48,846 bases of DNA from Chloroflexota bacterium (GTDB taxonomy: Bacteria > Chloroflexota > Limnocylindria > Limnocylindrales > CSP1-4): contig PLZO01000060.1 of the NCBI GenBank assembly GCA_003152165.1, positions 174-49,019 on the forward strand, read 5' to 3'. Below, in pieces: positions 1-7,874 of this stretch; the stretch's first letter is position 1, and every line of letters begins with the position of its first letter. Both the position numbers and the translations under genes were made by a program. Under the pieces are notes generated by a model that saw only the letters and a list, made by a program, of their open reading frames with translations, was not told where the DNA came from and searched no databases.

Positions 1-233
1 GCATCCGCCTCCCCGGACCAGCCGACCGCTCCGAGTCGTGCTTGGCCGCCCTCGTGATCGCCCAGTAACCGGTTCCGAATGCGGGATTTCCGATCATACG
101 CAGCGCCCGGCGAGGGATTTGACAATTCCGGCAGGCTGCGTGGCCAGGGGCGTCGCGTGCCGGGGCTCGGCGTGGGCCTGCCGCACGGCGAAGTAGTCCC
201 TTCGGGGCGTGTCGGAGGCCGAATCGGCGCTGC

Positions 234-246
234 TATCCTCGGCCAA
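234..246 (+). promoter_or_regulatory. Probable -10 box of a leaderless promoter for the response regulator
   Basis: TGcTATCCT (hexamer 234-239) sits so that position +7 after the hexamer is the A of the ATG at 246. There is no Shine-Dalgarno sequence in front of that ATG. The same spacing recurs before other genes in this window, which supports a leaderless transcript. No convincing -35 box was seen. The rest of 1-233 holds only a possible 21-codon tail of a preceding frame (3-68) that is too short to call. Confidence 0.45.
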
Positions 247-977
247 TGATGAGTGGCGGCCCGAATGGGCTCCCGGTCGCGCCCCGGATCCTGGTCGTTG
301 ACGACGATCCGAACCTGCTGGTCGTGCTGGCCGATCAGCTCCGCGCCGATGGCTTCGAAGTGTCGACCGCTCGCGACGGGGTCGAGGCGCTGCGCCGGCT
401 CGAGCACGCCTGGCCGGATCTCCTGGTGATCGACATGATGATGCCCCGAATGGACGGCCTGACCCTGGCCCGTGAGGTCAAGGACCGGGCCGACCTGCCG
501 ATCATCGTGCTGACCGCGATCGACGCTGGCGACAACAAGGCGGACCTGCTCGAGGAGGTGGCCGAGGACTACGTCACCAAGCCGTACCACTACCCCGAGC
601 TCCGGGCGCGGATCAACCGGGTGCTCAAGCGGCTCGGCGACAAGGTCCCCCGCCAGAGCCTGGTCCTCGGCCCAAAGCTCGTCCTGGAGCTCCACCGGCG
701 CGAAGCGATCGTGGCCGGTCATCCGGTCGCCCTCACCCCGACCGAATCGCGGCTGCTGTACGCCCTCGCGGCCAACCTGGGCAACACCGTGACGACCGAG
801 ACGCTCCTTGCCCGAGGCTGGGCCGAAACCGAGGATGCCGATCCATCCTATGTCTGGGTGACGATGCGCCGCCTTCGCCAGAAGGTGGAGCCGGAGCCCA
901 ACCGGCCGATTCACCTCCTGACCGTGCGCGGCGTGGGCTATCGGCTGGTGACCACGGAGGCCGGCGGCGGCGAATGA
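246..977 (+). CDS. OmpR/PhoB-family response regulator
   Basis: A 243-residue two-domain transcription regulator. The receiver domain (about 14-130) has the acidic pair at D19-D21, the phospho-acceptor D63 in the run IDMMMPRMDG, T90, and the conserved K112 in VTKPY. The C-terminal winged helix (about 140-238) ends with the typical RGVGYRL strand. The segment before K112 reads EEVAEDYV rather than the usual GADDY, a mild departure. The stop overlaps the start of the histidine kinase (ATGA), so the pair is translationally coupled and should form one two-component system. The target genes and the stimulus cannot be read from the sequence. The start at 246 is chosen because it fits the leaderless promoter; ATG at 249 is an alternative. 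Confidence 0.93.
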   Translation: MMSGGPNGLPVAPRILVVDDDPNLLVVLADQLRADGFEVSTARDGVEALRRLEHAWPDLLVIDMMMPRMDGLTLAREVKDRADLPIIVLTAIDAGDNKADLLEEVAEDYVTKPYHYPELRARINRVLKRLGDKVPRQSLVLGPKLVLELHRREAIVAGHPVALTPTESRLLYALAANLGNTVTTETLLARGWAETEDADPSYVWVTMRRLRQKVEPEPNRPIHLLTVRGVGYRLVTTEAGGGE

Positions 978-2473
978 CCGCGCCGAGCCAGCCCGATCTG
1001 GGGCCGGTCCTGCCCGAGTCGGACGAACCAGGCACTCCCGGCCTGCCGTTTCACGAGCGGACGCTCCCGGCGCCGTCATTCGGCACGAGGATCAGCTTCC
1101 GGACCCGGCTCACCTTCGCCCTGATCGCAGTCGCGGTCATCCCGCTGGCCGTCTTCGGGTTGCTCCTCGTCGCCGCCGAGCGCCTACCGGACCCGGTCTC
1201 GACCGTACCCCGCCTGCTGCTCCTGTTCGTGGCCCTCGTGGCCCTGATCGCGGTTCTTGGCGCTTACCTTCTGGCGGCCGACCTGACCGGACCGTTGCGG
1301 GCGATCGCCGCCGCCGTCGATCGGGTCTCTGCCGGCGACCTGTCGACACCGATCAGCGTCGGCGGCGATGACGAGCTGTCGCGCCTGGCCGAGAGCCACA
1401 ACCGCCTGGCTGGGGCGCTGGAGCGGCGGAATCGCGAGCTCGGCCGGATCCTCGCCGCGATCGAGCATGCCTCGCCGCGGGACGGCGTCGAATTCCTGGT
1501 GGGTCGGGCATCCGAGGACGCCCGGGCGGCCTTCGGCATGATCGAAGCGATCATCCTGCTGGTGGATCCGGGCACGATCAACGAGGAGGAGACGATCCCC
1601 GGCGAAGCTCGGCCCGTACGCGCCGAGCTGCGCGCGGGCGACGAGCGCCTCGGACTGATCGTCGGCCACCTGCCGGCGACCCGAGCCTGGGAACCGGCCG
1701 ACCAGAACCTGCTCGAGCTGTTCGCGGCCGAGATCGGTGTCGCGGTCCGCAATGCCCAGCTGTTCCAGCGGGTGACGGCCCAGAACGCCCAGCTGCTTGA
1801 GCTCGACGCGGCGAAGGACGACTTCCTGCGCGGCGTCAGCCACAATCTGCAGACGCCCCTGACGAGCATTCGGGCGTTCGCCGAGCAACTCCGCGACGAG
1901 CGTGACGATCGCCGCCTGTCGATCATCACGGAGCAGGCGGAGCGACTGTCGCGGATGGTCCGCCAGCTGCTCACGGTGACGCGCCTGGAGTCGGGTGCAC
2001 TCCGGCCGCAGGCCGAGGTCCTGGGCCTGGCGCCCCGGGTTCGGCGCGCCTGGGAGGCCCTCGCCGTGAGCGGTGTGACCTTCAGGATCGATGACCGGTC
2101 CGGCGGCTGGCTGGCCGTGGCCGATGCCGACCAGCTCGACCAGGTCCTGTGGGCCCTCCTCGACAACGCCGTGAAGTACGGTCGGCGCGAACCGGTCACC
2201 GTCGAGATCGCGGTCGACGAGGCGCTCGGCCGGCTCAACCTGACGATCATCGACCATGGTCCGGGCGTCGCCGAGCGCGATCGGGCCCGGCTGTTCGACC
2301 GCTTCGCTCGGGGCACGGGCACGAATGCTGAGGACGGCAGCGGCCTGGGCCTGTATGTCTCGCGCGAGCTATGCCGGGCGATGAACGGCGATCTCGTGGC
2401 CGAACCGCTCCGGCTGGGCTCCGGCGCGGTGTTCACGGTTGCGCTGCCCGGCGAGGCACCACTCGAAAGCTGA
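974..2473 (+). CDS. Membrane sensor histidine kinase (HAMP-GAF-HisKA-HATPase)
   Basis: A 499-residue sensor kinase. Two adjacent membrane helices (about 48-68 and 80-102) have only a short outer loop between them, so a large external sensor is absent. A HAMP linker follows (about 100-152), then a GAF-like cytosolic domain (about 160-265). The HisKA dimerisation helix has phospho-acceptor H290 in the H-box GVSHNLQTPLTS. The ATPase domain has the N-box LLDNAVKYG, the G1 box DHGPGVAERDRARLFDRF and the G2 box GSGLGLYVS. With so small an external loop, sensing is more likely in the membrane or through the GAF domain. It is coupled by a 4-base overlap to the upstream response regulator, its expected partner. 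Confidence 0.93.
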   Translation: MTAPSQPDLGPVLPESDEPGTPGLPFHERTLPAPSFGTRISFRTRLTFALIAVAVIPLAVFGLLLVAAERLPDPVSTVPRLLLLFVALVALIAVLGAYLLAADLTGPLRAIAAAVDRVSAGDLSTPISVGGDDELSRLAESHNRLAGALERRNRELGRILAAIEHASPRDGVEFLVGRASEDARAAFGMIEAIILLVDPGTINEEETIPGEARPVRAELRAGDERLGLIVGHLPATRAWEPADQNLLELFAAEIGVAVRNAQLFQRVTAQNAQLLELDAAKDDFLRGVSHNLQTPLTSIRAFAEQLRDERDDRRLSIITEQAERLSRMVRQLLTVTRLESGALRPQAEVLGLAPRVRRAWEALAVSGVTFRIDDRSGGWLAVADADQLDQVLWALLDNAVKYGRREPVTVEIAVDEALGRLNLTIIDHGPGVAERDRARLFDRFARGTGTNAEDGSGLGLYVSRELCRAMNGDLVAEPLRLGSGAVFTVALPGEAPLES

Positions 2474-2548
2474 TCCGTCTCCTGCCGGCGGGCAGTGGCC
2501 CGTGGCCGGCCGGGCAAGGCGTCCGAGTTCAGCCCCCCAAAGCCTCGG

Positions 2549-2730
2549 CTTTATAACCCCCATGCATAGCGAGCACGTTTCTGCCGCCCAATCGCCGATC
2601 TGGACGGGCTGGGCTGGGGCTGCGGAGCAGGATTCGTGCGTGGACCAGCCGTCGAGGGCCTCGACAAGCCACTCGGGCACATCGTGTGAGATCGCAAACG
2701 CGATCGCTAAGCATGGGGCGAATATAGCGA
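2549..2730. repeat. Roughly 180-bp inverted-repeat element, copy 1
   Basis: The 341-base gap between the kinase and the nitrilase-family gene has no credible coding frame. It holds an imperfect inverted repeat: 2558-2580 pairs with the reverse complement of 2696-2718 (20 of 23 positions). A second copy in the same orientation lies at 23412-23593. Shared internal blocks are CGCCGAYCTGGACGGG (2593-2608) and ATTCGTGCGT (2632-2641), in the same order. The 15-base stretch CGCTAAGCATGGGGC (2705-2719) is identical in both right arms. It may be a MITE-like element or a structured RNA; the sequence alone does not decide. Confidence 0.6.
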
Positions 2731-2800
2731 CTGGGATCGGCGCCGAGGACGAGGAAGGAGGCGCCGAGGGGTGAAACTTGGCTGCCGTCCCGAGGCGTGT

Positions 2801-2815
2801 GGCATCCTCCGCGCA
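2801..2815 (+). promoter_or_regulatory. Probable leaderless -10 box for the Nit-family gene
   Basis: TGgCATCCT (hexamer 2803-2808) is followed by six bases and then the ATG at 2815, the same geometry as at 234-246. No ribosome binding site precedes the ATG. Confidence 0.4.
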
Positions 2816-3672
2816 TGTCGCGCCTGCCCGTCGCCCTTGTTCAACTCGACGCGGGATCCGATCCCGAGGCTAATGTCCGCGAGGCCGTCCGCCTGGCCGA
2901 TCAGGCCGCCGCGGAAGGGGCCCGGTTGATCGCCCTGCCCGAGTATCTTCAGTACCGCGGCTCGGACGACGGCTACCGGTCCTCCGCTCAACCGATCCCC
3001 GGCCCGTTCAGCAACGCGTTCGCCGCAGTGGCGCGGGCGCGCTCGGTCTGGATCCTCGTCGGCAGTCTGGCCGAGACGGGCCCGGCCGAGCGCCCGTACA
3101 ACACCAGCATCCTTGTCGATCCGACCGGCGCGATCGTTGCCACCTACCGCAAGATCCACCTGTTCGATGTGGCCATCGATGACGGGCCCGCGGATCGCGA
3201 GTCTGACCGGGTGACGGCTGGCGATCGGGCCGTCGTTGCCGATGTCGAAGGAACCCGGCTAGGACTGTCGATCTGCTACGACTTGCGGTTCCCGGAGCTG
3301 TATCGGGCGCTGGCCGAGGCCGGCGCCGAGATCCTGGCCGTGCCGGCCAACTTTCTGGAGCGGACCGGGCGCGACCATTGGGAGGTCTTGCTCCGGGCAC
3401 GAGCAATCGAGAACGCGGCGTTCGTGATCGCGCCGGCCCAGGTCGGCGGTCCGCTCGGGGTGCCGGCCCACGGACGGTCGATGGTCATCGATCCGTGGGG
3501 CACGGTGATCGCCCAGGCCCCCGACGGCGTTGCGATCGTCCATGCGGAGCTGGATCTTGCCCGGGTCGCGTCGATCCGCCGCCAGATTCCCGTCCTGGCC
3601 AACCGCCGCCCCGACGCGGTGGCCCGGGTCGATGACCCGCATGGTCACCGGCCGGCCAAACGACGGGTTTGA
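2815..3672 (+). CDS. Carbon-nitrogen hydrolase, Nit/omega-amidase branch
   Basis: A 285-residue member of the nitrilase superfamily. The Glu-Lys-Cys catalytic triad is visible: E43 in LPEYLQYRG, K113 in YRKIHLFDV and C154 in SICYDLRFPELYRAL. The YRKIHLFDV and CYDLRFPELY signatures are those of the Nit1/Nit2 branch, which hydrolyses omega-amides such as alpha-ketoglutaramate or deaminated glutathione. That function is therefore more likely than nitrile hydrolysis. The length is normal for the branch. A longer frame opens at 2797, but ATG 2815 fits both the promoter spacing and the family N-terminus. It stands alone upstream of the SAM-riboswitch operon. An omega-amidase next to methionine genes would suit clean-up of keto-acid amides made by transamination, but that link is inference. 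Confidence 0.85.
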   Translation: MSRLPVALVQLDAGSDPEANVREAVRLADQAAAEGARLIALPEYLQYRGSDDGYRSSAQPIPGPFSNAFAAVARARSVWILVGSLAETGPAERPYNTSILVDPTGAIVATYRKIHLFDVAIDDGPADRESDRVTAGDRAVVADVEGTRLGLSICYDLRFPELYRALAEAGAEILAVPANFLERTGRDHWEVLLRARAIENAAFVIAPAQVGGPLGVPAHGRSMVIDPWGTVIAQAPDGVAIVHAELDLARVASIRRQIPVLANRRPDAVARVDDPHGHRPAKRRV

Positions 3673-3707
3673 CGAGCGTAGCGGCGGTCGCTAGATTAGG
3701 GGGCAAT

Positions 3708-3822
3708 TGAATAGCTCTATCAAGAGTGGCGGAGGGACCGGCCCGATGATGCCACGACAACCTACCGATGCAGAGCCGGCAAGGTGCCAATTCCGGGCAG
3801 GTCCGCCTGCGAGATAGGGAAT
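3708..3822 (+). promoter_or_regulatory. SAM-I (S-box) riboswitch aptamer
   Basis: The leader carries the core SAM-I consensus: P1 strand CTATC (3717-3721) pairing with GATAG (3813-3817), ATCAAGAG, GGAGGGACCGGCCC, GATGATGCC, ACAACC, then GGTGCCAATTCC and a P4 hairpin GCAGG..CCTGC. All helices and junctions come in the canonical order, and the length of about 110 nt is typical. It lies directly upstream of an intrinsic terminator and the ThrC-like gene, so high S-adenosylmethionine should stop transcription of the three-gene operon 3930-6621. This is direct evidence that the operon belongs to methionine/SAM supply rather than threonine supply. Confidence 0.95.
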
Positions 3823-3827
3823 CCCTT

Positions 3828-3862
3828 GAGACCCTTCCGTGCAGGAGGGGTCTTCTCGTTTG
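3828..3862 (+). terminator. Riboswitch expression-platform terminator
   Basis: Stem GAGACCCTTCC (3828-3838) pairs with GGAGGGGTCTT (3844-3854) over an 11-bp helix with two G-U pairs and a 5-nt loop. It is followed by a short T-containing tail (CTCGTTTG). It begins ten bases after the P1 3' strand, the normal place for a SAM-I attenuator. The T tract is weak. The competing antiterminator pairing was not resolved by eye. Confidence 0.8.
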
Positions 3863-3929
3863 TGCCGGTCCCGGGTTGTCAGCTGACCTTACCCGCGTCC
3901 CAGGACACGGCCGGAACGAGGAATTGAAC

Positions 3930-5252
3930 GTGACCACGGAACTGCTGGGCGAACCGCGCGCCGCCCAACACGATGTTCAGACCGGGACCTTGCCCGACGG
4001 TCGGATCCTGGGCCTGCGCTGCCGCTCCTGCGGCCGCCCTGAGCCGCTGGGTCCTAGCTACGTCTGCGCCGCCTGTTTCGGACCGCTCGAAGTCGCTTAC
4101 GATCTGGACGTCGTGCGGAGCACGCTCAGCCGAGCGGTCATCGAAGCCCGGCCGGCGGGAATCTGGCGCTATCTCGAGCTCCTGCCGGTGGCCGGCCGAC
4201 CGGCACGCGGCTTGCCGGTCGGTTCCAGCCCGCTGCTCAGCGCCGAACGGCTGGGCGAGGCAATCGGGATCGAGCGGTTGCTGATCAAGGACGACAGCCG
4301 CAACCCCACCCTGTCGTTCAAGGACCGGGCGGTGGCGGTGGCCGTTGCCCGGGCCGTGGACTTCGGGATGGACACGCTCGCCTGTGCGTCGACCGGCAAT
4401 CTCGCCGGTGCAACAGCCGCCGCCGCTGCGGTCGTGGGGCTGCCGGCCTATGTCTTCGTGCCGGCGGATCTCGAGCCGGCCAAGATCGAGCACGCCCTCG
4501 CCTATGGCGCGACGGTCGTCCCGATCCAGGGCACATATGACGACGTCAATCGGCTGTGCCTCGAGATCGCCGACGAACGCGCTTGGGGGTTCGTCAACAT
4601 CAACCTCCGGCCGTTCTATGCCGAGGGCAGCAAGACCCTTGCCTTCGAGATCGCCGAAGGTCTCGGCTGGCGCCTGCCCGACGTCGTCGTCGCACCGATT
4701 GCCTCGGGCGCGATGTTCACGAAGCTCGCCCGCGGGTTCGACGAGCTCGCGGCGATTGGCCTGGTGAAGCGAACACCCGTCCGTTTCGTCGGCGGCCAGG
4801 CCGCCGGCTGCAGCCCTGTTGCCAGCGCCTTCCGGTCGGGTAGCGACATCATCGAGCCCGTTCGGACCCCAGACACGATCGTGCGCTCACTGGCGATCGG
4901 CAACCCGGCCGAGGGTCGCCAGGCAGTCGAGCTCGCCAGCTCGAGCGGCGGGTCGATCGAGGCAATCCCGGACGAGGCGACAGCGCAGGCCATCCGTCGT
5001 GCCGCCCGGCTCGAGGGCATCTACACGGAGACGGCCGGCGGCGTAACGATTGCCGCGGCGGAGGCAGCCCGCCGGCGCGGGATCATCCGCCGCGACGACG
5101 AGGTCGTGGCCCTCCTGACCGGCAACGGCCTGAAGACGCCCGAGGCGTTCCGGTTCGGGACCCAGCCCCGGCCGGCTGAACCCGGGGTCGCCGGGCTGGC
5201 GCCCACGATCCCGGCCAGCTTCAGCGCGTTCGAAGCGTGGCTTGACCGATGA
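3930..5252 (+). CDS. Threonine-synthase-like PLP enzyme under SAM control (possible O-phosphohomoserine sulfhydrylase)
   Basis: A 440-residue fold-type II PLP enzyme of the ThrC family. An N-terminal zinc ribbon (C31, C34, C46, C49) precedes the catalytic domain, and the PLP lysine is K131 in TLSFKDRAV. The phosphate/cofactor-binding region follows (ASTGNLAGATAAAA). The open frame extends back to 3768, but that part is riboswitch and terminator. GTG 3930 has the Shine-Dalgarno-like ACGAGGA at suitable spacing. Its stop overlaps the sulfur-carrier start (ATGA). A plain threonine synthase (EC 4.2.3.1) would not be expected under a SAM-I riboswitch next to a sulfur carrier and a MetE-like gene. 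A role in making homocysteine from O-phosphohomoserine and a protein thiocarboxylate is therefore proposed (inference). Confidence 0.85.
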   Translation: MTTELLGEPRAAQHDVQTGTLPDGRILGLRCRSCGRPEPLGPSYVCAACFGPLEVAYDLDVVRSTLSRAVIEARPAGIWRYLELLPVAGRPARGLPVGSSPLLSAERLGEAIGIERLLIKDDSRNPTLSFKDRAVAVAVARAVDFGMDTLACASTGNLAGATAAAAAVVGLPAYVFVPADLEPAKIEHALAYGATVVPIQGTYDDVNRLCLEIADERAWGFVNINLRPFYAEGSKTLAFEIAEGLGWRLPDVVVAPIASGAMFTKLARGFDELAAIGLVKRTPVRFVGGQAAGCSPVASAFRSGSDIIEPVRTPDTIVRSLAIGNPAEGRQAVELASSSGGSIEAIPDEATAQAIRRAARLEGIYTETAGGVTIAAAEAARRRGIIRRDDEVVALLTGNGLKTPEAFRFGTQPRPAEPGVAGLAPTIPASFSAFEAWLDR

Positions 5253-5581
5253 GCACGGTGCGGATCCCGCCGGTCCTGCGCGTCTCAACCGGGGGCGAAA
5301 AGCTCGTCGAGACCAGCGGGACAACCGTTGGCGAGGTGCTGACGACGCTGGTCGCTGCCCATCCCGGCCTGGGCGGGCAGCTTTTCGCCGCCGACGGCGA
5401 GCTCAATCGGTTCATGAATGTCTTTCTCAACGACACCGACATCCGGCATCTCCTGACGCTCGCCACCCCGGTCGGGGACTTGGATGCGATCGTCCTGCTG
5501 CCGGCCATGGCCGGCGGCTGCTCGACGGCCGGCTGTTGCTCGATCGCCCGGATCCCAGCCAGGAAAGGAGCCTCTCGATGA
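5249..5581 (+). CDS. MoaD/ThiS-family sulfur-carrier protein with Cys-containing C-terminal extension
   Basis: A 110-residue ubiquitin-fold protein. The body ends with the family signature IVLLPAMAGG, with the diglycine at G89-G90. In this family the exposed terminal Gly is adenylated and converted to a thiocarboxylate that donates sulfur, as in CysO for cysteine and HcyS for homocysteine. Here the diglycine is not terminal: a 20-residue tail follows, beginning CSTAGCCS (C91, C96, C97) and ending in a basic stretch. The tail must be removed for thiocarboxylate chemistry, or it has another role. The gene overlaps both neighbours (ATGA at each end), and the next gene's ribosome site (AGGAAAGGAG) lies inside the tail codons. 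No E1-like adenylase or JAMM protease is in the window. Confidence 0.88.
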   Translation: MSTVRIPPVLRVSTGGEKLVETSGTTVGEVLTTLVAAHPGLGGQLFAADGELNRFMNVFLNDTDIRHLLTLATPVGDLDAIVLLPAMAGGCSTAGCCSIARIPARKGASR

Positions 5582-6621
5582 CCTACGCCCGCGGCGCCCA
5601 CCTCGTTGGCAGCTTGGCCGCACCTACCGCCGCCGACGCCTTTCGCCAGACGGCTGGAACCCTCGGCCGTCATCTCAAGCGCGCCAGTGACGGCGAAACC
5701 GGGGCCCGGAGCCAGTGGATCTGGTGGCAGATCGACAAGCTCCAGGAGGTCCCCGGGATCCGGCTGGGCGAGCCCCAGGTCAACCCAGATACGGGCAACC
5801 CGGACTACTCCGTCTTCCCCGGCCTGGAGGTCGACGAGGGCATCGTGATCCCCGCCCGCGGTCTCGGCTACGCCGATGCGGCCGTGGCGTCCTACGCCGA
5901 ATTCATCCGGCTGCGCCAGGCCGGAGTGATCCCGGCCGGGGTCCGCTTCCAGGTCAGCGTGCCAACGCCGTACGCGGTGGTGGTGGCCTGGGCCGCGCCG
6001 TCCGCCCAGCTCCGCCTGTGGGCGCCGTTCAAGACGGCGATCTTCGCCGAGGTGGCGGCCACCCAGGCCGAGATCCCGGGCGAGGACCTGGCAATCCAGT
6101 GGGACGTGGCCGTGGAGGTCGGGGCGCTCGAGGGTGCCTTCAAGCCCGCGCCCGAGCTCGCTTCGTACGAGCGGATCGTGGCCGAGCTGATCGAGTGCGC
6201 ACGGCAGGTCGAGCCACCGGCCGAGGTTGGCTTCCATCTCTGCTACGGCGACTACAAGCATCGCCATTTCGTGGCGCCCAAGGATCTGGGCCTGCTCGTC
6301 CGGATCGCCAATGACATCGCCTCGGCGGCACCGATCCAGTTCGTCCATATGCCGGTCGACCGGGACAACGGCGTGGATCCCGCTTACTTCGCGCCATTGG
6401 CCGGGCTGGCGGTGGACGACGCCGAGCTGGCGCTTGGGGTGATCGACTACGAGAACGACAGCCAGCGGATCGATGCCCTCGTGGCTGCCGCTGATTCGGC
6501 CGGCCGGCCGTACCTGGTTGCAACCGAGTGCGGCATGGGCCGGATCGGCGAACGAGGCGAGTCAGTCTCGCTCGGCGACCTCCTTGCCCAGCACGCCCGG
6601 GTGGCCGAACCGATCCGCTGA
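5578..6621 (+). CDS. Core-MetE-like (cobalamin-independent methionine synthase fold) protein
   Basis: A 347-residue protein of the UROD/MetE superfamily, about the length of archaeal-type core-MetE rather than the roughly 750-residue two-domain MetE. The zinc-site pattern of MetE is visible: HxC at H220-L-C222 in FHLCYGD, and the distal cysteine C318 in VATECGMGR, corresponding to the HMC...DCG motifs. The homocysteine-binding N-terminal half of full MetE is missing. Core-MetE proteins in Chloroflexota (Dehalococcoides) are known to make methionine with a methyl group from a corrinoid protein instead of folate. The start at 5578 overlaps the sulfur-carrier stop and has a good AGGAAAGGAG site. 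It is the third gene of the SAM-riboswitch operon. The substrate assignment is inference, since other UROD/MetE-fold proteins are uncharacterised. Confidence 0.75.
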   Translation: MTYARGAHLVGSLAAPTAADAFRQTAGTLGRHLKRASDGETGARSQWIWWQIDKLQEVPGIRLGEPQVNPDTGNPDYSVFPGLEVDEGIVIPARGLGYADAAVASYAEFIRLRQAGVIPAGVRFQVSVPTPYAVVVAWAAPSAQLRLWAPFKTAIFAEVAATQAEIPGEDLAIQWDVAVEVGALEGAFKPAPELASYERIVAELIECARQVEPPAEVGFHLCYGDYKHRHFVAPKDLGLLVRIANDIASAAPIQFVHMPVDRDNGVDPAYFAPLAGLAVDDAELALGVIDYENDSQRIDALVAAADSAGRPYLVATECGMGRIGERGESVSLGDLLAQHARVAEPIR

Positions 6622-7587
6622 GGCGGATTCCCACGACACAGGCTCCTGCCGAGCTCCATTGACGACCAGACGGAAGATGTCGGGGCGGGCGTAGTGGCCA
6701 ACCACGTCGAGATCGAACTTCCCGCGAGCAATCTGGCCGAGATCGAGATCTGCCACGAGGATCGTCTCGCCGTTCCGTGCCGGGCCGGCCATGACCTGAC
6801 CGAGCGGATCGACGATGCAGCTTCCGCCGCTGATGAGGACCGCGTCCGGACCCGTCGTTTCGACCGGATAGTCGGGGGGATAGTCCGAGCGGCGCGAGAA
6901 CTGGTTCGCCGAGAGCACGAAGCAGCGGCCCTCGAGGGCGATGTGGCGCATCGTTGACAGCCAAGTCTCTCGATCATCGACCGTTGGCGCGCAGTACAGC
7001 TCGATCCCCTGCTCGTACATCGCGAGGCGGAGCTGGGGCATGTAGTTCTCCCAGCAGATCACCGCGCCGATCCGGCCGAGGGGTGTCGCGACGACCGGGA
7101 TCGTTGAGCCGTCGCCGAAACCCCAGATGAGCCGCTCGGACGCCGTGGGCATGAGCTTGCGGTGCTTGCCGAGGAGGCGGCCGTCGGGACCCACAAGAAC
7201 GACGGTGCAGTAGAGCGTGCCGCGGGCTCGCTCGATGACACCGACAACCAGATGAACCGCGTTGACGCGGGCGATCTCGCAGAGGCGCTCGACGGCCGGC
7301 CCGGGAATATCCACGCTGCTGTCGTGGTAGCGCCGGAACCACTCGCGACCTTCTGACGATCTGGAGCCGACCACAGCCCCGAAGTCGGCGCCCTTGGGGT
7401 AGCCCGACACGAACGCTTCGGGAAACACGACGAGCTGGGCGCGGTCGGCTGCCGCCCCGGCTGTCAACTGCGCGACACGCTCGAGCGTCCGCTCGCGGTC
7501 GAAGGCGATGGGCGCAGCCTGGACGACCGCGGCCCGAACGACGTCTGGGCCAGACGATCGATCCACGGGTCGATTGGGGACGGTCAT
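6562..7587 (-). CDS. Nitrilase
   Basis: A 341-residue nitrilase-superfamily enzyme. The triad is E57 in VFPEAFVSGYPKG, K144 in KHRKLMPTASERLIWG and C178 in ICWENYMPQLR. The FVSGYPKG, RKLMPTxxERLIWG and CWENYMP signatures are those of true nitrilases (EC 3.5.5.1), which convert nitriles to acids plus ammonia; cyanide hydratases share them. ATG 7587 has GAGGAG four bases upstream. The gene converges on the core-MetE gene and overlaps it tail-to-tail by 60 bases. No aldoxime dehydratase or regulator sits nearby, so the natural nitrile is unknown. Confidence 0.9.
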   Translation of the reverse strand: MTVPNRPVDRSSGPDVVRAAVVQAAPIAFDRERTLERVAQLTAGAAADRAQLVVFPEAFVSGYPKGADFGAVVGSRSSEGREWFRRYHDSSVDIPGPAVERLCEIARVNAVHLVVGVIERARGTLYCTVVLVGPDGRLLGKHRKLMPTASERLIWGFGDGSTIPVVATPLGRIGAVICWENYMPQLRLAMYEQGIELYCAPTVDDRETWLSTMRHIALEGRCFVLSANQFSRRSDYPPDYPVETTGPDAVLISGGSCIVDPLGQVMAGPARNGETILVADLDLGQIARGKFDLDVVGHYARPDIFRLVVNGARQEPVSWESASADRFGHPGVLGKEVAERD

Positions 7588-7702
7588 AGGCTCCTCACCC
7601 GACGCGGCTGGGGATCGTAGTCATTATCGCGTTGCCGAAGCTAGCATGCCGGTCTCCGGAAAGGCCGTAAGCGGCGAGCATTCGGGCGCCACATGCCCCT
7701 GA

Positions 7703-7819
7703 AGGACCCGGTTCACGTTGGAAGGCCGAATCCGCGAGGGCTGGTTCCACGATGGGAGCTGGCACGACGTCCTCGCCTATGCCATCCTGCGGATCGAGCT
7801 CAACAGCCTGGGAGGATGA
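7703..7819 (+). pseudogene. C-terminal remnant of a RimJ/RimL-type GNAT acetyltransferase
   Basis: A 38-codon frame after a stop at 7700-7702, with no start codon or ribosome site. It reads LEGRIREGWFHDGSWHDVLA and then YAILRIELNSLGG before TGA. The EG-R-dG-WhDvl-YAIL pattern is the standard C-terminal strand of RimL-like N-acetyltransferases. The N-terminal three quarters, including the acetyl-CoA loop, are absent upstream. It is followed by an intact but different GNAT gene. Confidence 0.6.
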
Positions 7820-7874
7820 GTCGTGGCCGGCATCCGTCCGCAGGCGCCACGGTAACGGGCTCAAGGAGCGCAAC

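Noticed and set aside
1184-2517. Long minus-strand frames opposite the histidine kinase
   Set aside because: Shadow frames of a high-GC gene with Arg/Ser/Gln-rich composition and no motif.
2549-2730. Integron attC site
   Set aside because: The size and imperfect inverted repeat are suggestive, but the core RYYYAAC/GTTRRRY motifs are absent and there is no integron integrase.
3768-3929. N-terminal extension of the ThrC-like frame upstream of 3930
   Set aside because: It runs through the SAM-I aptamer end and the terminator hairpin, and the translated part is not ThrC-like; GTG 3930 has a ribosome site.
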